Notes under the pieces: generated by a model
Databases searched by the model: none
The model's input: the letters and a program-made list of their open reading frames with translations, nothing else
What the model was told of the DNA's origin: nothing
Position numbers and translations under genes: made by a program
NCBI GenBank assembly: GCA_028291305.1
Contig: JAQGII010000418.1
Span: 1-5,452, forward strand
Source of the DNA: Caulobacteraceae bacterium
GTDB taxonomy: Bacteria; Pseudomonadota; Alphaproteobacteria; Caulobacterales; Caulobacteraceae
Direction of reading: 5' to 3'
DNA length: 5,452 nt
Shown: positions 1-5,452 of the stretch, in pieces
Position numbering within the stretch: the stretch's first letter is position 1
Layout of the letters: the number at the start of each line of letters is the position of its first letter

Positions 1-719
1 CGCTGGTGCGGGTCAACCTGGACAGCCACGTGTCGCGGATCGACCTGGTCGGCAAGGACGCCATCGTCCTGAAGGACGGCAAGCAGGTCACCGAATTCCG
101 CGAGGGCATGCTGCCCTGGGCCCTGCACCGGCCGATCGCCCTGGTGTTCGACGAATACGACGCCGGCCGGCCGGATGTGATGTTCGTCATCCAGCGGGTG
201 CTGGAGCAGTCGGGCAAGCTCACCTTGCTCGACCAGAACCGCGTGATCCGGCCCAACCCCTATTTCCGGCTGTTCTCCACGACCAACACCATCGGTCTGG
301 GCGACACCACGGGCCTGTATCATGGCACCCAGCAGATCAATCAGGGCCAGATGGACCGCTGGTCGATCGTCACCACGCTCAACTATCTGGCGCACGACGT
401 GGAGGCCGGGATCGTCCTGGCCAAGACGCCGGGCTATGACAGCCCCGAGGGCCGCCGCAACATCGCCGCCATGGTCCGCGTGGCCGACATGACCCGCAAC
501 GCCTTCATGAACGGCGACATCTCCACCGTTATGAGCCCGCGCACGGTGATGACCTGGGCGCAGAACGCCGAGATCTTCAACGGCGACATCGCCCTGGCCT
601 TCCGCTTGACCTTCCTCAACAAGTGCGACGAGCTGGAGCGGCCGACCGTGGCCGAATTCTACCAGCGCGCCTTCGGGACGGACCTGCCCGAGAGCGCGGC
701 GCGGGTGAAGGTGGCCTAG
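1..719 (+). CDS. cobS: Cobaltochelatase AAA+ ATPase subunit CobS, 5'-truncated by the window edge
   Basis: CobS is the cytoplasmic AAA+ motor of aerobic cobaltochelatase. With CobT it forms the ATP-hydrolysing complex that drives CobN to insert Co2+ into hydrogenobyrinic acid a,c-diamide. The reading frame is open from the left edge (first whole codon at 3) to TAG at 717-719. About 238 residues are present, against roughly 330 in the family, so the N-terminus and Walker A loop lie upstream. Visible motifs are Walker B LVFDEYD (141-161), sensor-1 Asn in FSTTNTIG (codon 285-287), an arginine-finger candidate in GQMDRW (Arg codon 357-359) and a sensor-2-like SPR (Arg codon 540-542). The stretch from [11 protein letters not shown] to the GQMDRW region closely matches remembered CobS proteins. 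The GTG at 6 lies within the AAA+ core and is not a credible start. MoxR-type ATPases are the nearest alternative, but the sequence reads as CobS throughout. Orphan CobS/CobT pairs without CobN may have another job; cobN is not visible here. Confidence 0.95.
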   Translation, partial: LVRVNLDSHVSRIDLVGKDAIVLKDGKQVTEFREGMLPWALHRPIALVFDEYDAGRPDVMFVIQRVLEQSGKLTLLDQNRVIRPNPYFRLFSTTNTIGLGDTTGLYHGTQQINQGQMDRWSIVTTLNYLAHDVEAGIVLAKTPGYDSPEGRRNIAAMVRVADMTRNAFMNGDISTVMSPRTVMTWAQNAEIFNGDIALAFRLTFLNKCDELERPTVAEFYQRAFGTDLPESAARVKVA

Positions 720-728
720 GCGCGTCCG

Positions 729-749
729 GGCCCCGCGTCCGCGCGGGCC
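729..749 (+). terminator. GC-rich hairpin just after cobS, possible weak terminator
   Basis: GGCCC (729-733) and GCG (735-737) pair with CGC (742-744) and GGGCC (745-749), giving 8 base pairs with one bulged C at 734 and a TCCG loop. It starts 10 bases after the cobS stop. No T-tract follows (the next bases are C-rich), so intrinsic termination would be poor. It may instead protect the 3' end of the cobS mRNA. In DNA this GC-rich, short hairpins arise readily by chance. Confidence 0.3.
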
Positions 750-829
750 GCAGCCCCCAGGCGCCCGGAATCTGACCTCCTCCCCTACCTCGTCGCCAAA
801 TACAGCTCAAAAGCTAAGCGAGACTTGCC

Positions 830-846
830 CGAAGTGTAACGCTTCG
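830..846. promoter_or_regulatory. 17-base imperfect dyad upstream of the receptor gene, candidate operator
   Basis: The arms CGAAGTG (830-836) and CGCTTCG (840-846) flank a central TAA. All pairs are Watson-Crick except one T/G position (835/841). As DNA it could be a dimeric regulator's site; as RNA it would form a 7-bp hairpin with one G-U pair. It lies about 100 bases before the -10-like octamer at 945-952 and shares bases 841-846 with the longer hairpin that follows. It does not match a Fur, Irr, Zur or RirA consensus that I can recall, so no regulator is named. Confidence 0.3.
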
Positions 847-883
847 CCTCGCCCGTTTGTCTTCGGCGACGGCCGAGGCGAGC
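841..883 (+). repeat. Long imperfect inverted repeat / hairpin in the cobS-receptor gap
   Basis: The arms are GCTTCGCCTCG (841-851) and CGAGGCGAGC (874-883). They form ten pairs with one bulged T at 843. After a C/C mismatch (852/873) the stem continues for five more pairs, one of them T/G (853-857 with 868-872), and closes on a 10-base loop. This is the strongest structure in the gap. No T-run follows, so it is not a standard terminator. It could be a leader hairpin if transcription starts upstream of 830, part of the cobS 3' untranslated region, or a DNA-level site. Confidence 0.4.
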
Positions 884-944
884 ATGCGAAAGCCGCACAA
901 AGAAGGTTTTCCGCCTCACGGCACAGTATTTTTCAGTCAGGAGA

Positions 945-952
945 GTTAGAAC
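945..952 (+). promoter_or_regulatory. -10-like octamer upstream of the receptor gene, weak
   Basis: GTTAGAAC matches the Caulobacter sigma-73 -10 consensus GCTANAWC at seven of eight positions, with T replacing C at the second. I see no convincing TTGACG-like -35 at the usual 10-14 base spacing. Use of this site would start transcription near 959 and give a leader of about 43 bases. Without a -35 it would need an activator or a different sigma factor, or it may be chance. Confidence 0.25.
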
Positions 953-989
953 AGACGGGGCTGGGGGCGTCCGGGATTCCACATCAACC

Positions 990-995
990 GGGGGA
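990..995 (+). promoter_or_regulatory. Ribosome binding site supporting the receptor start at 1003
   Basis: GGGGGA lies 7 bases before the ATG at 1003 and is a partial Shine-Dalgarno match. A better-looking AGGAGA at 939-944 is far too distant from this ATG and has no start codon at a suitable distance. Bases 995-1004 (ATCTCGAGAT) form a 10-base palindrome that runs into the start codon, perhaps only by chance. Confidence 0.5.
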
Positions 996-1002
996 TCTCG
1001 AG

Positions 1003-3576
1003 ATGAAGTTTGCGTACGCGGGCGCCAGCACTCTGGCGCTGACCATGCTTATTGCCAATCAGAGTTTTGCCCAGACCGCAGCCGCCAAAACCGACGGCGG
1101 CGGCGATATCGAGGCCGTCGTGGTCACCGGCACGCGCTCCACGGGCCTGAGGGCCGTGGACAGCGCGGCGCCCGTCCAGGTGCTGGGCAACGACATCCTG
1201 AAACGGTCCGGCCTTCCGGATCTCGTCCAGCAGCTGGCCCAGAACATCCCGTCGCTGCAGGCGCAGAACTCGGGCACCGACCAGGCCGCGTTCAACAAGG
1301 CCTTCAAGTTGCGCGGCGTCAGTCCCAACCACACCCTGGTGCTGGTGAACGGCGAGCGCCGCCACGGCACCGGCAACGTGGCGGTGCTGTTCGGCACCTT
1401 CGGCGGCAACGCCGCGGCGGACATGAACTTCGTCCCCACGTCCGCGATCGACCACGTCGAGGTGCTTCAGGACGGCGCCGCCGCCCAGTACGGCACCGAC
1501 GCCATCGCCGGGGTGATCAACGTCATCCTCAAGAAGGCCAGCCAAGGCGGCTCGCTCAGCACGCAGGCCGGTCAGTACTTCGACGGCGGCGGCCAGACCA
1601 CGGACATCCAGGGGAACATAGGCTTCGCCCCCACGGACAAGTCCTTCCTCAACCTGACGCTCCAGTACAAGTATCAGGGCCACAGCTTCCGCGGCGACAT
1701 CAACCCGCAGGTCGTGGACCTCTCCACCTATCCCGTGCCCGGCTACGCGGGCCGGTACACAGCCACCACCAACAAGTCGCAGAACTTCATAGGCAGGTAC
1801 CCCGGGTTGACGAGCGACCCCAACTACCCGAACCTCGCCAGGAGCCCCGGCGATCCGCAATTGCGGATCGGCAACGCCTTCTTCAACGCCGGCTACGAGC
1901 TCAGTCCGGACCTCAGCCTCTACAGCTTCGGCTCCGTCGGCTACAAGGACGGCCAGGCCTACGAGGGCTACCGCACGCCCGACCGCGTGCTCTATCCGAA
2001 CGGGACGCCGATGTTCCCGGCCGGCTTCGACCCGAAAGAACAGGACATCGAGGTCGACTACGCCTTCACCCTGGGGATCAAGGGGACTCTCAACGACACC
2101 CGAATCAACCTGGCCTCGACCTATGGTCGCAACTACGACCGGATCTATGTGCTGGGCTCGGCCAACGCCGACTACCTGAAGGACTTCGGCACCACCCCGA
2201 CCACCTTCCACGACGGCGACTTCTCGGCCACCGAGTGGAGCAACAATCTCGACCTGAGCCACGACTTCGACGTCGGCATGGCCGAGCCGATGACCCTGGC
2301 CGGCGGGGCCGAAGCCCGGGTGAACTCGTACGAGATCAAGGCCGGCGACCCGGCGTCCTATTATTTCTCGGGGCACAGCGCGGCGGGCGGCGGCGCCCAA
2401 TCGTTCTTCGGCTACGCGCCGCAGAACGCCGGCTACTATCAGCGCAGCAACTACGCCTTCTACGGCGACCTCGCCATGGCGCCGATTGCGGCGCTCAAGC
2501 TCGACGGCGCCGTCCGCTACGAGAACTACACGGACTTCGGCTCGACCACGATCTACAAGGTCACCGCCCGTTATGACTTCAATGCGCTGGTCGCCCTGCG
2601 CGGCACGGTCGACACGGGCTTCCGCGCCCCGAGCCTGGGGGAAGAGTTCTATTCGGGCATCAACGTCAGCCCCACCTCGATCTCGCCGCAGCTTCCGGCG
2701 AACCTTGCAGGCGCCTCGCTCGGCGTGGCCCACCTGAGGCCCGAGAAGTCGACCGACTTCTCGGTGGGCGTGGTCACGCACTTCATCCCGCGCCTGACCA
2801 TGACGCTCGATGCCTACGCCATGAAGATCACCGACCGCATCATGCCGATCGGGGGCTCCGGCTGGTTCGCCTACAACGTCAACGCCCAGGGCGTGGACTC
2901 CGGCATCCCCGCCCTGAAGGCCGCCCTCGCCGCCAGCGGCATCCAGGTGCCGGATTTCGTGGCCCACCCGGCGCTCGGCACCACCTCGACAGCCCAGATC
3001 ACGACCTTCGGCAACGGCGCGGACACTCAGACCTACGGCGTCGACTTTGTGGCCACCTACCCCATGGACTACGGCGCTTTCGGGCACGTCGACTACTCGT
3101 TGTCGATGAACTACAACAACACCCAGGTCATCAAGGTGCTGCCCGCGCCGCTCAACCTGCCGCCGCTCCTGAACCAGTCCTCGATCGCCACCCTGGAAGA
3201 CAGCACGCCCAAGTGGCGGGGTACGTTCAACGCCTTCTGGAGCAAGGGCCCCTGGAGCCTGAACTTCCGCGAGGAGTTCTACGGCTCGACCTACGCCTGG
3301 ACCAACCCGGCGGGGCAGACGTCGGTCTTCATCCAGAGCATCACCAACGCGGCCTGGCTGACGGACATGGAAGGCAGCTACGAATTCCCCCACAACGTGA
3401 AGATGACTGTCGGGGCGACCAACCTCCTGAACGTCTATCCCAACGCCGCGACGGACGTCCTTCGGTTGTCCTACCTGAACACCAACTCCGCCACCTTCGC
3501 CACGACCAAGCATCTGGCCTCGGCCTACGGCTCCAACGGCGGTTTCTACTACGGCCGCGTGACCTGGTCGTTCTGA
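1003..3576 (+). CDS. TonB-dependent outer-membrane receptor, substrate unknown
   Basis: This complete 857-residue protein is an active-transport gate in the outer membrane, energised by TonB-ExbB-ExbD. Residues 1-23 form a Sec signal peptide (MKF, hydrophobic core, SFA with cleavage before QT). A TonB box lies near 36-45 (IEAVVVTGTR), then a plug domain to about 178 with LRGVSPNHTLVLVNGERRH (103-121), the acidic IDHVEVLQDGAAAQYG (149-164) and AIAGVINVILKK (167-178). The remainder is a beta-barrel rich in alternating aromatic strands, ending in VTWSF with the C-terminal aromatic expected for BAM-dependent insertion. No N-terminal STN signalling domain is present, so transmembrane sigma/anti-sigma signalling is not expected. 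It is much longer than BtuB (about 600 residues) and resembles the large receptors of Caulobacter, sphingomonads and Xanthomonas. The signal peptide and the upstream ribosome site fix the start. Its place between cobS and cobT suggests a corrinoid or metal-chelate ligand, but this is inference only. A perfect 20-base palindrome lies inside the gene at 1851-1870. Confidence 0.95.
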   Translation: MKFAYAGASTLALTMLIANQSFAQTAAAKTDGGGDIEAVVVTGTRSTGLRAVDSAAPVQVLGNDILKRSGLPDLVQQLAQNIPSLQAQNSGTDQAAFNKAFKLRGVSPNHTLVLVNGERRHGTGNVAVLFGTFGGNAAADMNFVPTSAIDHVEVLQDGAAAQYGTDAIAGVINVILKKASQGGSLSTQAGQYFDGGGQTTDIQGNIGFAPTDKSFLNLTLQYKYQGHSFRGDINPQVVDLSTYPVPGYAGRYTATTNKSQNFIGRYPGLTSDPNYPNLARSPGDPQLRIGNAFFNAGYELSPDLSLYSFGSVGYKDGQAYEGYRTPDRVLYPNGTPMFPAGFDPKEQDIEVDYAFTLGIKGTLNDTRINLASTYGRNYDRIYVLGSANADYLKDFGTTPTTFHDGDFSATEWSNNLDLSHDFDVGMAEPMTLAGGAEARVNSYEIKAGDPASYYFSGHSAAGGGAQSFFGYAPQNAGYYQRSNYAFYGDLAMAPIAALKLDGAVRYENYTDFGSTTIYKVTARYDFNALVALRGTVDTGFRAPSLGEEFYSGINVSPTSISPQLPANLAGASLGVAHLRPEKSTDFSVGVVTHFIPRLTMTLDAYAMKITDRIMPIGGSGWFAYNVNAQGVDSGIPALKAALAASGIQVPDFVAHPALGTTSTAQITTFGNGADTQTYGVDFVATYPMDYGAFGHVDYSLSMNYNNTQVIKVLPAPLNLPPLLNQSSIATLEDSTPKWRGTFNAFWSKGPWSLNFREEFYGSTYAWTNPAGQTSVFIQSITNAAWLTDMEGSYEFPHNVKMTVGATNLLNVYPNAATDVLRLSYLNTNSATFATTKHLASAYGSNGGFYYGRVTWSF
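1851..1870. repeat. Perfect 20-base palindrome inside the receptor gene
   Basis: CGATCCGCAA (1851-1860) is followed directly by its exact reverse complement TTGCGGATCG (1861-1870). It spans receptor codons 283 (last base) to 290 (first base), encoding D-P-Q-L-R-I in the barrel domain. The central codons CAA and TTG are less favoured here than CAG and CTG. It could be a dimer-binding site or a simple coincidence. Confidence 0.9.
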
Positions 3577-3578
3577 CG

Positions 3579-3594
3579 CGGCGGCTGTCCGCCG
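3579..3594 (+). repeat. Small hairpin just after the receptor stop codon
   Basis: CGGCGG (3579-3584) pairs with CCGCCG (3589-3594) around a CTGT loop, three bases after the TGA. It precedes the strong terminator by 17 bases and may help protect the receptor mRNA's 3' end, or simply reflect high GC content. Confidence 0.35.
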
Positions 3595-3611
3595 AAGGCT
3601 CCGGCCTGCAA

Positions 3612-3651
3612 GGCCTCCCGGGGGGTTCTCCCCCGGGAGGCCGAGCGTTTT
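3612..3651 (+). terminator. Strong rho-independent terminator of the receptor gene
   Basis: GGCCTCCCGGGGG (3612-3624) pairs perfectly over 13 bases with CCCCCGGGAGGCC (3630-3642), closing a GTTCT loop. A TTTT run follows at 3648-3651 after the five-base spacer GAGCG. It begins 35 bases after the receptor stop. The stem is very stable; the gap before the short T-run makes it slightly non-standard. It should largely separate the receptor transcript from cobT. Confidence 0.8.
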
Positions 3652-3664
3652 ATGGCGGTCCCAC

Positions 3665-3693
3665 TTAACCCCGCCCGCCGCCCGCGCTAGAAC
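3665..3693 (+). promoter_or_regulatory. Candidate sigma-73 promoter of cobT, probably giving a leaderless mRNA
   Basis: GCTAGAAC at 3686-3693 matches the Caulobacter housekeeping -10 consensus GCTANAWC at every position. TTAACCC at 3665-3671 matches the TTGACGS -35 at five of seven positions, with a 14-base spacer, within the usual 10-14 range. Transcription would start about 6-9 bases after the -10, near the A at 3700, 3701 or 3703. That is at or within three bases of the cobT ATG at 3703, leaving no room for a Shine-Dalgarno sequence, and none is seen. The site lies directly after the receptor terminator. Confidence 0.6.
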
Positions 3694-3702
3694 AAGCGCA
3701 AG

Positions 3703-5452
3703 ATGCCACCCGACGAGAGCCCCACCGAACCATTCAAGCGCGCCCTCGCCCATGCCGCGCGCTCGCTGGCCGAGCAGCCGGACCTGGAGGTCGTGTTCTC
3801 CAACGAGGGGCCCGCGCTCTACGCGAACAGGGCCGTCCTGCCCCACCCGCCGCGCGACCTGCCGCCCAGGGAAGCCGCCCGCATCCGCGGCCTGGCCGAC
3901 CAGATGGCCCTGTGGCTGTCGCACCATGACAAGGCCGCCCACGCCAGGTTCAAGCCTGTCGCCCCCGACGCCGCCGACGCCTTCGAGGCAATCGAGAAGG
4001 CGCGGGTCGAGGCGATCGGCTCCAATGCCCTGGGCGGGGTCAAGGCCAACCTGACGGCGGCTCTGGAGTCCTCGCTGGAGAAGCGCGGCCTGACCCGGGC
4101 GGTCGAGCGGACCGAGGCGCCGATGGCCGACATCCTGAGCCTGATGGTGCGCGAGCGGCTGACCGGTCAGGCCCCGCCGGACGGGGCCAGGGCCCTGGTC
4201 GACCAGCACCGCGCCGACATCGAACGCCGGGCCGGCAAGAGCCTGGACCGCATGGCCGAGGCCGTCGACGACCAGGCGGCCTTCGCCCGCATCGCCCGCA
4301 GCGTGCTGCGCGACCTCGACATGGCCGACGCCTCGGACGACGAGCTGTCGGAGGAGCGCCAGGAGGGCGAAGACCAGGCGGCCGAGAACGGCGGCGACGA
4401 TCCGGACGACGACAAGGACGACTCCGGCGAGAGCGAGGCGGACTCCGACGCCGCCCCGGCGCGCGAGAGCGGAGAGCAGGACCCCAACGCCACCCGCCAG
4501 GACAGCACCGAAGCCCAGGACGTGGAGGCCGGCGAAAGCGACGAGGAGCCGCCGGAGATGGGCGACGGCGAGAAGCCCTCGCGGCCCAATCCCGGCGATG
4601 CCACGCGCGAGCCGATCTACAAGGTGTTCACCGACGCCTACGACGAGGTGGTCACGCCCGAGGAACTGGCCGAACTCGAGGAGTTGACACGGCTGCGCGC
4701 CTACCTCGACCAGCAGCTGTTCAACCTGTCCCCCATCGTCTCGCGCCTGGCCAACCGGCTGCAGCGGCGCCTGCTGGCGCAGCAGAATCGGGCGTGGACC
4801 TTCGATCTGGAGGAAGGGATGCTCGACGCCGCGCGGCTGACGCGGGTGATCATCGACCCCACCGCCCCCCTGTCTTTCAAGCAGGAGGAGGACACCGAGT
4901 TCCGCGACACGGTGGTGACCATCCTGATCGACAACTCGGGCTCGATGCGCGGGCGGCCGATCATGGTGGCGGCGGTCTGCGCCGACATCATGGCGCGCAC
5001 CCTGGAGCGCTGCGGCGTCAAGACCGAGATCCTGGGCTTCACCACCCGCGCCTGGAAGGGCGGCTCCTCGCGCGAGGAATGGGTCAAGGCCGGCAAGCCC
5101 CCCCACCCCGGCCGGCTGAACGACCTGCGCCACATCGTCTACAAGTCCGCCGACGCTCCCTGGCGGCGCGCCCGGCGCGACCTCGGGCTGATGATGAAGG
5201 AAGGCCTGCTGAAGGAGAACATCGACGGCGAGGCCCTGCTGTGGGCGCACCGGCGCCTGCTGGGCCGGCCCGAGCAGCGGCGCATCCTGATGGTCATCTC
5301 CGACGGCGCCCCGGTCGACGACTCCACCCTGTCGGTCAATACCGGCCACTACCTGGAGCGGCATCTGCGCCAGGTGATCCACCAGATCGAGACCGTCTCG
5401 CCGGTCGAGCTGATCGCCATCGGCATCGGCCACGACGTGACCCGCTACTACA
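3703..5452 (+). CDS. cobT: Cobaltochelatase VWA/MIDAS subunit CobT, 3'-truncated by the window edge
   Basis: CobT is the cytoplasmic partner of CobS: its C-terminal integrin-I-like (VWA) domain couples the AAA+ ring to CobN during cobalt insertion. The window holds 583 codons of a protein usually near 630, so only a few tens of residues are missing. The N-terminal region (about 1-205) begins with the family-typical EPFKRAL and is helical. Residues about 207-291 form a very acidic, low-complexity linker rich in Asp and Glu. Next come a conserved segment (about 302-405, including [12 protein letters not shown]) and the VWA domain. Its MIDAS residues are DNSGS (410-414), a Thr in GFTTRAW (447 or 448) and Asp 534 in [11 protein letters not shown] 3703 is the first ATG after an in-frame TAG at 3688-3690, and the protein starts as homologues do. 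No Shine-Dalgarno is visible, in keeping with a leaderless start. It lacks the N-terminal AAA+ domain of BchD/ChlD, which argues against a magnesium chelatase D subunit. Confidence 0.96.
   Translation, partial: MPPDESPTEPFKRALAHAARSLAEQPDLEVVFSNEGPALYANRAVLPHPPRDLPPREAARIRGLADQMALWLSHHDKAAHARFKPVAPDAADAFEAIEKARVEAIGSNALGGVKANLTAALESSLEKRGLTRAVERTEAPMADILSLMVRERLTGQAPPDGARALVDQHRADIERRAGKSLDRMAEAVDDQAAFARIARSVLRDLDMADASDDELSEERQEGEDQAAENGGDDPDDDKDDSGESEADSDAAPARESGEQDPNATRQDSTEAQDVEAGESDEEPPEMGDGEKPSRPNPGDATREPIYKVFTDAYDEVVTPEELAELEELTRLRAYLDQQLFNLSPIVSRLANRLQRRLLAQQNRAWTFDLEEGMLDAARLTRVIIDPTAPLSFKQEEDTEFRDTVVTILIDNSGSMRGRPIMVAAVCADIMARTLERCGVKTEILGFTTRAWKGGSSREEWVKAGKPPHPGRLNDLRHIVYKSADAPWRRARRDLGLMMKEGLLKENIDGEALLWAHRRLLGRPEQRRILMVISDGAPVDDSTLSVNTGHYLERHLRQVIHQIETVSPVELIAIGIGHDVTRYY

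Noticed and set aside
163..174. Three tandem CCGG units in cobS
   Set aside because: They encode the conserved A-G-R-P-D region after Walker B and are an expected outcome of codon choice in GC-rich DNA.
939..944. AGGAGA as the ribosome binding site of a small upstream gene
   Set aside because: No ATG, GTG or TTG occurs at a usable distance downstream, and the receptor ATG is almost 60 bases away.
616..982. Two small minus-strand open frames (616-810 and 785-982) around the cobS-receptor gap
   Set aside because: Their products are basic, low-complexity and unlike any family I know. The second would start at a GTG without a Shine-Dalgarno, and its sequence is better explained by the hairpins and leader signals on the other strand.
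3652..3690. An ATG at 3652 in frame with cobT as an earlier start
   Set aside because: The frame meets TAG at 3688-3690 before the true start, and the ATG lies directly after the terminator's T-run.
2235..4054. Plus-strand open frames in other phases (2235-2576, 2486-2737, 3213-3668, 3752-4054)
   Set aside because: They are overlapping Arg/Pro/Ser-rich shadows of the receptor and cobT and have no plausible protein features.
4321..4575. The acidic Asp/Glu-rich stretch in cobT as a sign of insertion or foreign DNA
   Set aside because: A long acidic linker between the N-terminal region and the VWA domain is normal for CobT and related chelatase D-type subunits.
946..5433. A 1495-codon open frame on the minus strand spanning the receptor, the intergenic gap and cobT
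   Set aside because: Its codons align exactly with the sense codons of both genes, so antisense stops need sense TTA, CTA or TCA, codons that GC-rich genomes avoid. It crosses a terminator and a promoter, and its product is a low-complexity Gly/Val/Arg-rich mirror of the real proteins.

Overview
The window comes from a GC-rich alphaproteobacterium, most likely of the Caulobacterales (Caulobacter/Phenylobacterium type). Four things suggest this: strong G/C preference at third codon positions, the paired CobS and CobT proteins typical of alphaproteobacteria, a large TonB-dependent receptor of the sort these oligotrophs carry in many copies, and an exact match to the Caulobacter housekeeping -10 consensus (GCTANAWC) before the last gene. 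The genus is an inference from recollected families, not from a search.

Layout, all genes on the + strand: (1) 1-719, the 3' part of cobS, the AAA+ ATPase subunit of aerobic cobaltochelatase; its 5' end, with Walker A, lies outside the window. (2) 720-1002, a 283-base gap, less GC-rich in its second half, with a GC hairpin just after cobS, a 17-base dyad, a long imperfect hairpin, a partial B12-box look-alike that runs into a -10-like octamer, and a weak ribosome binding site. (3) 1003-3576, a complete 857-residue TonB-dependent outer-membrane receptor with signal peptide, TonB box, plug and barrel. (4) 3577-3702, a short gap with a small hairpin, a very strong intrinsic terminator and a good sigma-73-type promoter. 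(5) 3703-5452, cobT, the VWA/MIDAS subunit of the same chelatase, cut by the right edge a few tens of residues before its expected end.

CobS and CobT form the ATP-driven AAA+/MIDAS complex that, with CobN, inserts cobalt into hydrogenobyrinic acid a,c-diamide in aerobic B12 synthesis. cobN is not visible here. The receptor sits between two subunits of one complex and is followed by a terminator, so cobT is probably transcribed from its own promoter, perhaps as a leaderless mRNA. The location makes a corrinoid, cobalt chelate or other metal complex a reasonable guess for the receptor's substrate, but nothing in its sequence proves this, and no complete cobalamin riboswitch was found in its leader.

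No mobile element, CRISPR array, tRNA or rRNA was seen. The most unusual signals are the cobS-receptor-cobT arrangement, a perfect 20-base palindrome inside the receptor gene, the competing hairpins upstream of the receptor and the putative leaderless promoter of cobT. No clearly new system is evident; the three proteins belong to known families.
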